58,639 bases of DNA from CAZVFX01 sp964626565. GTDB taxonomy: Bacteria; Myxococcota_A; UBA9042; CAIXZC01. The DNA lies in assembly GCA_964626565.1 (NCBI GenBank), contig CAZVFX010000031.1:1-58639 (forward strand). Reading direction: 5' to 3'. The position numbers and the translations under genes are program-made. This document shows, one piece after another, positions 50,881 through 58,639 of the stretch. A model generated the notes under the pieces. The model searched no databases, had not been told where the DNA came from, and was given only the letters and a program-made list of their open reading frames with translations. Positions within the stretch are counted from its first letter, which is position 1. The number at the start of each line of letters is the position of its first letter.

Positions 50881-52608
50881 TCAGTCTGTGCAATCCGGTG
50901 GGATGCAAACGGACAGGGAGGAAGGCTCGAGCAATGATTGGACGATGGGGAATTCTTTATCAACAACCAGGTCGCCTTCGCCCGCGTTGGGCGGGACTCC
51001 TTCCGCACTGTAGGTAATAGCCGTGTCCAGGTTGTGTTCGGAGGCTATCGTCTCGGCCCCGTTCTGCAGAGATATGCCTACGCCCTTGTTGCCGGCGACA
51101 ATATTATCGTCTCCCAAAGTGACGGCCGCAGATTGGACGTTGTCGAAAATAATGCCCGCCCGTTCCGACAACTCCACCCGGTTGCCCGCAAGAGTGACCG
51201 ACCCGGCTGCGTGCACTGCAGCGATGATGATCCCGTCAGCCATCTCTATGTTCTGGTGGTGAGAGAAATCATAGATCTCACCAAAGCCGGTGGAGGCAAT
51301 GCGGTTGTTTGTAACCAGCGCACTGGATTTGAGGGTCACGGCCAGACCAGCGGCCCCGGCCCCGGCAATATCGTTGTCTCCAACCTCTAGTCCCGCCACC
51401 CCATTTTGCAGCCAGATGCCGCCCTGTCCGGTTGTACCGATAGTGTTCTGGGTTACGGTCGCCGAGATTCCGCCGTCTGCCAGCACGGCACTTGCCCCGC
51501 AATCCGAGATCGAGTTGTTGTGGACGAGAAGCGCCGTATCCGAGTCGTCGTCGGCGACCGCGCTGAGGCAGTATCCGGGGTAGGGATTCTCTTCGGTCGC
51601 GCCTGTTATGGTGTTGTCCTCGACTGTGGCGGGGCACGAGTACAGCGCGACGCCGAAGCGGGCGGAAAGGGTAACCTCACTGCCTGACAGCACGGTGTCG
51701 GTTACGTCGCCCACGCAATTAACGAAGGCGGCGCCTCCGCCTGCGTTGTTGCTCGCCAGCAGGCCGTGGATTCGCGCGGATGCACCCGAGACCATCACAC
51801 CCGTGGCGCCACCGTCCGAAGCCACGCAGCCACCGGCGGATATGTCTCCTGGCGTGGCGCCGGGCGTGCCGATATCTACACTCGAACCCTCGGCCACCAC
51901 GATTCCCGCACCATCGTCGGGACCACCGTTGCCAACCGCTGAAATCCCAGTTGCTTTGCCGGACCCGCCATTAACCACCAGCCCGAAAGAGCCGTTCCCG
52001 TTGAGTTCAAGGTCATCCAACTCAAAGTCGTTGCACCCTGCAACATGCACGCCCACAGCCCCGGGGTCTCCTTTCCCGGCCTGGTAGCCTTCCACCCGCA
52101 ACGCTTGAAGGCGGACCCCGTCCGCATCGGCTGCCCGCAGGCCGGTTGGTCCGGCTCCCTCCAGGCTGAAACCTTTGACAAAGGCTGCAGCCGCGGTTAC
52201 CGAGAGGGTCGCCGAATCGTCTGCAGAGACTATCTTGCAACGCTCCCTTCCGGCGCCAATGATGGAGACCATCCGGTCAACGATCAGCCCGTCTTCCTCG
52301 TAGGTGCCCGCAGCAACCGCAAGTTCGCCGCCCTCAACGCTCACTTCCAGAGCTTTGCCCACTGTTCTGAACGGCGAGCCCAGCGTTCCGTCACCATCGT
52401 CGCTGCCGCAGCAGACATTCACGAACAGCGCGTCGTCGCTTGCATCCTCGGAGTAGAAGGAGCGTTCGCATTGCCTGCCGTCGCAGTCGTACGGGCCGAG
52501 TTCCCCTCCTCCCTCGGAGGATTCGGAATCGCATGAACAATAGGTTATGCCTGCTGCCAGGGACAGGCAGGCGATTGCAGCCCATACCGATATTGTGCGC
52601 GTGTTCAT
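50881..52608 (-). CDS. Right-handed parallel beta-helix lipoprotein
   Basis: 575 residues. The lipoprotein signal ends AAGITYCSC. A short Cys-containing segment (CDGRQCERSFYSEDASDD, VNVCCGSDDGDGTLGSPF) leads into a DUF1565-like start (FRTVGKALEVSVEGGELAVA, GTYEEDGLIVDR) and then about 400 residues of parallel beta-helix coils (VEDNTITGATEEN, LVHNNSISDCGASAVLAD, VTLAGNRVELSERAGIIFDN). Such helices often bind or cleave polysaccharide or act as adhesins. No catalytic residues were identified. ATG 52608 has GGAGG 6 nt upstream; the ATG at 52620 is part of that site. Confidence 0.87.
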   Translation of the reverse strand: MNTRTISVWAAIACLSLAAGITYCSCDSESSEGGGELGPYDCDGRQCERSFYSEDASDDALFVNVCCGSDDGDGTLGSPFRTVGKALEVSVEGGELAVAAGTYEEDGLIVDRMVSIIGAGRERCKIVSADDSATLSVTAAAAFVKGFSLEGAGPTGLRAADADGVRLQALRVEGYQAGKGDPGAVGVHVAGCNDFELDDLELNGNGSFGLVVNGGSGKATGISAVGNGGPDDGAGIVVAEGSSVDIGTPGATPGDISAGGCVASDGGATGVMVSGASARIHGLLASNNAGGGAAFVNCVGDVTDTVLSGSEVTLSARFGVALYSCPATVEDNTITGATEENPYPGYCLSAVADDDSDTALLVHNNSISDCGASAVLADGGISATVTQNTIGTTGQGGIWLQNGVAGLEVGDNDIAGAGAAGLAVTLKSSALVTNNRIASTGFGEIYDFSHHQNIEMADGIIIAAVHAAGSVTLAGNRVELSERAGIIFDNVQSAAVTLGDDNIVAGNKGVGISLQNGAETIASEHNLDTAITYSAEGVPPNAGEGDLVVDKEFPIVQSLLEPSSLSVCIPPDCTD

Positions 52609-52629
52609 GGTTGCCTCCATACGACTTCG

Positions 52630-52658
52630 AGGTTAACTGAGCGCACTCTCGATGTCAA
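52630..52658 (-). promoter_or_regulatory. Promoter of the beta-helix lipoprotein gene
   Basis: A perfect TTGACA (52653-52658), a 17-nt spacer and TAACCT (52630-52635, 3 of 6). The -35 abuts a terminator-like hairpin. Confidence 0.5.
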
Positions 52659-52678
52659 AGGCGTGGGCTTCAACGCCT
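52659..52678 (-). terminator. Possible weak terminator after the large beta-helix gene
   Basis: On the minus strand AGGCGT (52673-52678) and ACGCCT (52659-52664) pair around an 8-nt loop, followed by TTT-like bases, 5 nt after the stop at 52683. The stem is only 6 bp. Confidence 0.35.
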
Positions 52679-52682
52679 CCGG

Positions 52683-55600
52683 TCAGGGCGAGGCGAGAGA
52701 TGGTGTCTTCGGAGGCGGCGGGACGGGCAGCCCTTCCGGGGAGTCGGTGATCTCTCTTCGCAGGGAGTGGGGGAGCGCGTGTGCGTTGTGGGCAATAACG
52801 TTGTCGCTATTCTCATGTGATACCAGTTGAGCCGCGTCGCTCATGGCCAGACCGAAAGAGCCGTTGAAGAGCACCCGGCTACCGGTCACCTCCCCCGGAG
52901 ACTGGTGGTAGTACAGCCCGCAGCGGGAGTTGGCTGTTACGATGGAATCAACGAGGTCGAGCCGGCCTCCGGCGGCCGCAACTCCGCCGTCGCCGAAAAC
53001 CTGTGATTCTGCAGGATCTTCCGAAGCGCGCGTAAGGCCGCCCCCGCCAAATGTGTCGGTAACTACACTTTGATGCAGAGTGGAGGACGATCCGGCGTCG
53101 TAGACCATCACTCCGGCGGTGCTGTTGCGGGCCAGAAGGGTTCGCTCGACAACGCATTCCGCCCCTTGTTGGGCAACCACACCGGCCCCGTAGTCGCCGT
53201 CGGCGAGAGGTTGGGTGTCGAGCACCGCGCTTCGCAGCAGATGGATGCTGGAGCCGTCGTCGAACAGCGCGACTCCGGCCGCGCGATTGCGCGCGAGCAG
53301 CGAATCCCGGACCGTCACTGCGGCTCCCCCTTCCACCTGGACACCGGCACCCGACCCTCCCTGCTCACCGGGGAGGGTCTCCCGTACAACAACACGGGTC
53401 AAAGCCAGGGAGGTCAGCGGGTCCAACGCCACTGCACCCGCTTCGAGGTTCCCCTCAACCATGCAATCGCTTAGCTCAAGTGTAGCGCCTCCTTCGACGT
53501 GCACGCCCCGGGAAGAAAACCCTTTCGGGTCACCACGAATCACCGATGAGCCCAACGTCACAGTTGTGCCCTCCAGCGCCGCACTGGCCCCAGCCCCGGC
53601 ATTGCCTTCGATCAGCGTGCCCGTAACCGTCAGTGAGGCGCCTTGTGAGGCGTGTGCGCCCACGCCGAAGTCTCCTGCCTCGGTGGGGGCCGTTTCCGCT
53701 AGCACGCTGCCGGAAACCTCCACCACCGTTCCCGGCAGAAACGCGGCCACGCCTGCCGAACGGTTGTTACGGATGACGCACGATTCAACCGCAACGCTTG
53801 CTCCATCCAGAGCGTAGATTCCGTGCCCGTAGTCTCCCGCGCCTGCAGTTCCGGTGTCCCGCACAACCGTGTCGGTGACGGTAGCTTCGCCCCCTTCCTC
53901 GGCTACCGACAACGCCGCGTATTGGTTGTCTTCCAGCAGGCAGGCGTGCATCGTGGCCCGGCTTTGGGAAACTACGTGGAGGCCGATTCCAAAACCCGGT
54001 TCGCTTCCGTTTGGGACGGACCCGCGGATCACAACTTCTTCGAGGTGCGCCTCCGCGTCTGAGTTCTGTACTACGATACCGGCATAGCTGTTGTTTTCCA
54101 CCACGCACTGCCATAGGGACGCAAAGCCTCCCGCATTGACCAGCACTCCCTCGCCGCGATTTCCGTCCGGCAAAGGCAAATTGTCGCGTACCACAACACC
54201 TTCCAGCAGCGCAGTGGCGCCCTCGTCCTGCACACAAACGCCGCAGTCCCTGTTGTTCTCCACTAGGGAATCCAGAACGGTCAGGGAGCCGCCGCTGCCG
54301 GCCTCCAGGCCCCGGCCGGCAGATTTGTCCGGGACATCCAACAGGGCCCTTACAGAAGTGCGGTTCAACTCAGCGCCGGCCCCCGCACCCACGGCCGCTA
54401 TCGCAGCCCACCGTCTGTGTTCCACGACGCAGGATGACAGTCGAACGGTGGCACCCGCGCCTACGGCGACCTCGGCGAAATCCTGCCCACTCGGCTGGGC
54501 GGCGCCTGAGCGGATCGCACTGCCCACGATAGTCAAATCAGCACTTGCCCCGCTCACAGTTACGCCCGAGGTGATGTTGGAGTGGATGGAACAGCCGGAA
54601 ATGGACACTTCTGCCGCTCCCACCGCAACCACGCCCGCGGCCTGTCCGTCCATTTCGTCCGGCGCCGTCTCCCGGATCGCAGAATTGGTAATGGTGGCAG
54701 AGCCCGGTCCCATGGAGATGCCGGCGCCGTGGTTGCCTGAGACCACGGACTCGCTCATGTTCAGCGTTCCGCCCCCCAGAACGCGGATGCCGTTGCCCAC
54801 CACCCCACTGGGCTCCAGTTGTGTATCTCTGATCACCGAAGCGTGGACGTCAAGAACCGCACCCTTCCCGTCCGCGGAAATCCCGAAGCGGGCGTTGTCC
54901 TCTGCCACCACCCGCGTCAGGGTGGCGGTGGAACCTCCTTCCACAACCACTCCCTGCCCACCTGCAGCGTCGGGGTCGGTCAAGCGGATCACCGAGTCCA
55001 GCACTTGTAGACTGGCGTCCTCGGATACCAGCACTCCGGCCCCGATCGCGCGGTCGATGCCTGAATCTCGAATTTCCACATCCGCACCGTAGGCAATCCA
55101 CGCCCCGAGCCCTTCCAAATCCAACGCCGGATCAGGTTTCATGTCGTGCACCCAGAGCCGTTGGACCAAGCCGTTACTGTTGCCGGCGAGGAATCCGATG
55201 CCTCCGCAACTACTCAGTTCGAGGTCCCTCACGCTGAAATTGTCCGCGTTGAGTAGAATCAGGCCCAGGGTAGGGGATTCGATAGTCACCCCCCACACTT
55301 TGGCCCCGGTGGCGGACATCACCCCTATCCCGGCTTCGGAAAAGCCGCTGACTGCGGCCAAAGACGGGATGTGCCCCGCCCCTTTGATCTTCACCTTGGC
55401 CGGACACAATCCGACCAGGTAGACGCGTTTGTTGACTTCGATTCCGCCCTCATATTCCCCGGGGCCCACAAGCACTGCGCCCCAGGCGGGCGCCGCAGCA
55501 ACGGCAGTGGTTATCTCCGCGAATGGAGTGTCTATGCCGCCGCACCCTTCCACGCAGGTCGAACCGGCCAGAACGTACAGCACCTGCGAGGCTCCCTGCG

Positions 55601-56324
55601 GAGGTTCAGGATAGGGACCATCGGGGCAGTCGCCGGCATCCGGGATCACCCTCTGGCACCCTCCGCCAAGGAGGGGGCGTTCTCCCTCCCCGCACTTGTC
55701 GTAATGCGGCTCGCAGTAGGGTTCCTCGGGGTGTTGGACCCAGCCGGGGAGACACGGGAGTATTCCGGAAGGGTCGCAATCCGCATCGGATGCGGGATCC
55801 CATACTTTGGGGCAGGCCCCGAAACCAACGCGGGCGCAGCCCCCGTCGGGCAGCGCCAATTCACCAGCCGGGCAGTGGTCGAAGTGGGGCTCGGTACCAC
55901 GCCCCTTCCACGACGGCCCGACCTTGCGGCAGCCGCCCCCCTGTAGCGGCACTTCCTGTTCGTCGCATTGATCAAGCTTCGGAACGCAGGCCAGCCCGTC
56001 TTCGACCTGGGCAAATCCTGATGGGCACGCGCCAAAACCGTCGGGGGGGCAGTCAACACCGGCTCCCAAGGCCCCGGCCGGGGGACAGGCCCTCGGGCCT
56101 ACGGTCACGCACCCCCCGGCCACCAGCGGTATTTGGCCCGGCGGGCAGTCGCCCGGCAGCGGAGTGCAGCCGCCGGTCATGAGCGGGACCAGCCCGGGTC
56201 CGCAGTCAGCCGACTCCGGCCCATCTCCGCCAAGGTCGCCCTCACTCACGTCCCCGGTCGACCCTGCTCCGGCCGAGCACGCAGCCAGCAGGAACAGAGG
56301 CACAACCAGCCTGGAAAGTGACAT
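52683..56324 (-). CDS. Giant parallel beta-helix surface lipoprotein (paralog 1)
   Basis: 1213 residues. The signal is LVVPLFLLAACSAG. Residues ~40-235 hold Cys-rich repeats of the form CPPGxxPLxxGGCxxVGPxxCP (GGCTPLPGDCPPGQIPL, GGCARVGFGACP). A DUF1565-like start (YVLAGSTCVEGCGGIDTPFA, GPGEYEGGIEVNKRVYLVG) opens a beta-helix of ~900 residues. Its period is near 58 residues, seen as alternating VEGNxxAGV and SVVRDTxPxxxGDxGxG coils. The C-terminus is TDSPEGLPVPPPP, shared with the next paralog. An extended surface needle or adhesin is the likely form. The ATG lies 5 nt after the upstream paralog's stop. Confidence 0.88.
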   Translation of the reverse strand: MSLSRLVVPLFLLAACSAGAGSTGDVSEGDLGGDGPESADCGPGLVPLMTGGCTPLPGDCPPGQIPLVAGGCVTVGPRACPPAGALGAGVDCPPDGFGACPSGFAQVEDGLACVPKLDQCDEQEVPLQGGGCRKVGPSWKGRGTEPHFDHCPAGELALPDGGCARVGFGACPKVWDPASDADCDPSGILPCLPGWVQHPEEPYCEPHYDKCGEGERPLLGGGCQRVIPDAGDCPDGPYPEPPQGASQVLYVLAGSTCVEGCGGIDTPFAEITTAVAAAPAWGAVLVGPGEYEGGIEVNKRVYLVGLCPAKVKIKGAGHIPSLAAVSGFSEAGIGVMSATGAKVWGVTIESPTLGLILLNADNFSVRDLELSSCGGIGFLAGNSNGLVQRLWVHDMKPDPALDLEGLGAWIAYGADVEIRDSGIDRAIGAGVLVSEDASLQVLDSVIRLTDPDAAGGQGVVVEGGSTATLTRVVAEDNARFGISADGKGAVLDVHASVIRDTQLEPSGVVGNGIRVLGGGTLNMSESVVSGNHGAGISMGPGSATITNSAIRETAPDEMDGQAAGVVAVGAAEVSISGCSIHSNITSGVTVSGASADLTIVGSAIRSGAAQPSGQDFAEVAVGAGATVRLSSCVVEHRRWAAIAAVGAGAGAELNRTSVRALLDVPDKSAGRGLEAGSGGSLTVLDSLVENNRDCGVCVQDEGATALLEGVVVRDNLPLPDGNRGEGVLVNAGGFASLWQCVVENNSYAGIVVQNSDAEAHLEEVVIRGSVPNGSEPGFGIGLHVVSQSRATMHACLLEDNQYAALSVAEEGGEATVTDTVVRDTGTAGAGDYGHGIYALDGASVAVESCVIRNNRSAGVAAFLPGTVVEVSGSVLAETAPTEAGDFGVGAHASQGASLTVTGTLIEGNAGAGASAALEGTTVTLGSSVIRGDPKGFSSRGVHVEGGATLELSDCMVEGNLEAGAVALDPLTSLALTRVVVRETLPGEQGGSGAGVQVEGGAAVTVRDSLLARNRAAGVALFDDGSSIHLLRSAVLDTQPLADGDYGAGVVAQQGAECVVERTLLARNSTAGVMVYDAGSSSTLHQSVVTDTFGGGGLTRASEDPAESQVFGDGGVAAAGGRLDLVDSIVTANSRCGLYYHQSPGEVTGSRVLFNGSFGLAMSDAAQLVSHENSDNVIAHNAHALPHSLRREITDSPEGLPVPPPPKTPSLASP

Positions 56325-56329
56325 GATAC

Positions 56330-58639
56330 CTACTCGTTCCCCGCACCTGCGAGGCTTGGCGGGGGAGGAACCGGAAGCCCTTTGGGAGTGTCGGTGGTTT
56401 CAGCTTTGACAACCGCGGGAAGCCCCGAGCCGTTGCCCGCGAACAGGTTGCCTAACCCCTCGAAATTCACCTTGTCGGCACACTCTTCCATGGCCAGGCC
56501 GAACGAGTTATTCCCCACCACTGAATTACCCGCCACTGTGGCCGAACTGCCGGCTACGTAGATACCGCAACGGGAGTTGCCGTCCACCAGCGAATTTGAC
56601 ACCACCGTGTGCCCCAGTTGGGCAGCCAGGATGCCGTCGCCGAAGTTCTGCTGTTCTTCTCGTCCGTTGCGAAAGACGATTGCGCCGCCGGCCTGTGTTC
56701 CGGTGACCCGGGAATCTTGAACCGCGATAGTGGAACCCTGGTGGAACACCGCGACGCCCGTCGTGCCGTTACCCTCTACAAGGGAGCCCTCAATAGACAG
56801 GGATGCCGATGTCTGGACCACCAGCCCGTGTCCGTGCTCGCCACTGTCGTTGGGGAGAGTCCCCCGCACAACGGACCGGAGCACGTGGCCGTTGGTGCCC
56901 TCGCCGTACAGATACATTCCCACGTATTGGTTTTCTTCAACGATGCTGTCGATTACCGAGATGGAAGCTCCCGGCTCTAAATGGGCGCCCACGCCGGAGG
57001 AACCCGTGAATCCCGGCTGAGTCCAACGGACCACCGAGCGTTCGAGCTCCACCGCGGTTCCCTTGTGGAAAGCGGTGATTCCGGCAAGGAAGGTGCGTTC
57101 GATACAGGAATCGCTGAAGGTAAGCAGGCCGCCGTCGACGGCCCGTCCGCCGGTGGTCCATCCTTCGGTGTCACCGGGTTCGGCTCTAATCAGCGAGCGC
57201 TGGAAATCCACATGAGTGCCCGGCCATGACGAGGCCACTTCGGAAGTCGAATTGCCTTCCACGAGACACCCGGTGGCCTCGATCAGTGCGCCCTCAACCG
57301 CGCTCATGCCGTACCCGAACAGTCCTGCGCCGTTGGGTTTGGTTCCTCGTACGTAGAGATTCTCAGCGAGCAGGCTGCTCCCCTCATGCTGTGCCGACAC
57401 CCCGGTGTTGTGGTTCCCCTCAATCAGGCAGTTTCGCGCTTCAACCCGACCGTCGAGAGCCGCGCGTATGCCGTAGCCGCTCTGCTCATCGGTCCACAGT
57501 TCGGTGTTTCGCACCACCGAGTCTTCGAGAATGAGTAGCGGGCCGTTGTGGGTCGCTACCACTCCGTCGTGCACGTTGTCCTCGATGAGGCAGTTTCGAG
57601 CCTCTACGAACACCGCCTCCTGGGCCGACAGTCCCTGCCCCATGCCGTCGTGTTCGTCGCCGGTCGTGCCACGGATAACGACCTCGTCAAGGACCGCGGT
57701 GCTGCCCGTGTTGAGCACGATCACACCACTGTGCCGATTGCCCTCCACCACAGTCTGGAAGATGGTCGCAGAACCGCCGTAGTCAACTCTTATGCCGTCT
57801 CCGAACATTCCGAAGTCAGTGACCTTGTTGTCACGCACTACGCTCCCTTCCACATACAGGTTCGCCCCGGGCTGAAGCGCGACTATCCCGGAATCGTGGC
57901 ATCGCTCTACCAGGCAGCTCTCAACAGTGACGTCAGAGTCCCCCCCTGCGTAGACGCCGACCCCCAGACCGCCTCCGGAGTCTACTCTATTCTCCCGCAT
58001 GGTTGATTCGCGAAGGGTCAGGCTTTCGGTTTCGAGACGGGCGATTGCGCCCGCTCCCGAATTGCCCTCGAGGACGCTGCGAAACACCGTCATCCGCGCA
58101 CTGTCAGCCGTTGCCACACCCTGACCCCAATCGGTGGATGCCTCGGTGTCGGTGTCACGCACCAGGGTCCCGGCAACCTCGATTGAGGTGCCTGCCATCT
58201 GGGCGTAAATACCGTTGCCCAGGTTGTTGTCGATCAGGCAGCCTAGGACCTCAGCCTCACTGCCACCCTTGGCCTCAAGTCCGAATCCGCCGCCTAGCCA
58301 CGCTCCCTGCTTGGTATCCCGCACGATTGACCGGATGAGACTGAGTTCTGACCCCGCTTCCCACGGCCCTGCACCCACCACCTCGTTGTCCTCTACCAGC
58401 GAGTGGACCACCTCGAGGGAACCGGCGTTGGCGACCCGGATCCCCATGCCGAACTTAGATGCTTCGGCAGGGCCGGTGCCTCGTATTACCGACTCGTTGA
58501 CCGTGCCGCCCGACTCGTCGACCAGCAGGCCAACTACGTGGTTGCCCTCGAGCACAGCGCCGAGGGCGTTCAGAGTGGCCCCGGCGTACACGGAGCACCC
58601 CATACCAGGCAGATAGCCGGGGGCAGGCCGAGTGTCCCT
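56330..58639 (-). CDS. Giant parallel beta-helix surface protein (paralog 2, 5' end outside window)
   Basis: At least 769 residues; the frame stays open to the window edge, so the N-terminus, presumably a lipoprotein signal and Cys-rich part, is missing. The visible part is all parallel beta-helix with the same ~58-residue double-coil period as its neighbour (LVEGNSTSEVASSWPGTHVD, SVVRGTLPNDSGEHGHGL). It ends with the shared TDTPKGLPVPPPP motif. It is cotranscribed with paralog 1, and tandem duplication is likely. The Met at 58603 is internal, not the start. Confidence 0.85.
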   Translation of the reverse strand, partial: RDTRPAPGYLPGMGCSVYAGATLNALGAVLEGNHVVGLLVDESGGTVNESVIRGTGPAEASKFGMGIRVANAGSLEVVHSLVEDNEVVGAGPWEAGSELSLIRSIVRDTKQGAWLGGGFGLEAKGGSEAEVLGCLIDNNLGNGIYAQMAGTSIEVAGTLVRDTDTEASTDWGQGVATADSARMTVFRSVLEGNSGAGAIARLETESLTLRESTMRENRVDSGGGLGVGVYAGGDSDVTVESCLVERCHDSGIVALQPGANLYVEGSVVRDNKVTDFGMFGDGIRVDYGGSATIFQTVVEGNRHSGVIVLNTGSTAVLDEVVIRGTTGDEHDGMGQGLSAQEAVFVEARNCLIEDNVHDGVVATHNGPLLILEDSVVRNTELWTDEQSGYGIRAALDGRVEARNCLIEGNHNTGVSAQHEGSSLLAENLYVRGTKPNGAGLFGYGMSAVEGALIEATGCLVEGNSTSEVASSWPGTHVDFQRSLIRAEPGDTEGWTTGGRAVDGGLLTFSDSCIERTFLAGITAFHKGTAVELERSVVRWTQPGFTGSSGVGAHLEPGASISVIDSIVEENQYVGMYLYGEGTNGHVLRSVVRGTLPNDSGEHGHGLVVQTSASLSIEGSLVEGNGTTGVAVFHQGSTIAVQDSRVTGTQAGGAIVFRNGREEQQNFGDGILAAQLGHTVVSNSLVDGNSRCGIYVAGSSATVAGNSVVGNNSFGLAMEECADKVNFEGLGNLFAGNGSGLPAVVKAETTDTPKGLPVPPPPSLAGAGNE

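Overview
The window is high-GC bacterial chromosome with short intergenic gaps and sigma70-like promoters that often have 17-bp spacers. It most resembles the Myxococcota and related former Deltaproteobacteria. Supporting signs are many cysteine-rich surface lipoproteins, MopE-type metal-binding repeats, a TonB-dependent receptor carrying an N-terminal TonB-C-like domain, a gliding-bacterium type PilZ protein, LVIVD and right-handed beta-helix surface proteins, and pilin-head-like domains. The taxonomic placement is inference from gene content. No phage, insertion sequence, CRISPR array or rRNA was seen. No gene-free stretch reaches 300 bases; the longest are 36311-36542 and 15045-15233, and both hold repeats.

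Layout. 79-5340 (minus) is a five-gene envelope operon: a membrane coiled-coil protein, a small lipoprotein, a LytM/M23 protein that has lost its zinc ligands, an Ig-like membrane protein and a KOW-tail protein. 5471-7416 (minus) is tRNA-Ser(CGA) followed 27 nt later by a Cys-rich lipoprotein. 7585-15044 (plus) is an exbB-exbD-tonB-receptor-lipoprotein-esterase operon that reads as one outer-membrane uptake system. 15234-20551 holds two large surface lipoproteins. 20699-24687 holds a beta-phosphoglucomutase/trehalose-6-phosphate phosphatase fusion and a GH65 phosphorylase, together equivalent to mycobacterial OtsB1. 24690-31018 (minus) is a PilZ, methyltransferase, Cys-rich repeat lipoprotein, GH94-type operon. 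31161-36310 holds a HEAT lipoprotein and two tandem paralogs built from three pilin-head-like domains each. 36543-40445 holds a divergent 5'-nucleotidase and a MopE-type lipoprotein driven by interlocking promoters. 40467-49764 is mostly housekeeping: M20 peptidase, radical SAM/SPASM protein, chorismate mutase-DAHP synthase, DnaB, a Slt-type lytic transglycosylase, an anchored protein and a SorC-like regulator. 49768-58639 (minus) holds a Cys-rich lipoprotein and three parallel beta-helix surface proteins, the last running off the window.

The strongest candidate for something undescribed is the pair at 32012-36310. These are exported proteins made of three tandem copies of the globular domain of deltaproteobacterial type IV pilin-like proteins, without the prepilin N-terminal helix. 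Gene, promoter region and 3' flank look tandemly duplicated. A second theme is DNA-level repeats shaping lipoprotein stalks: a 21-bp unit containing GGGACAGACCTC encodes GTDLxDx heptads in two unrelated lipoproteins, and also occurs once out of frame.
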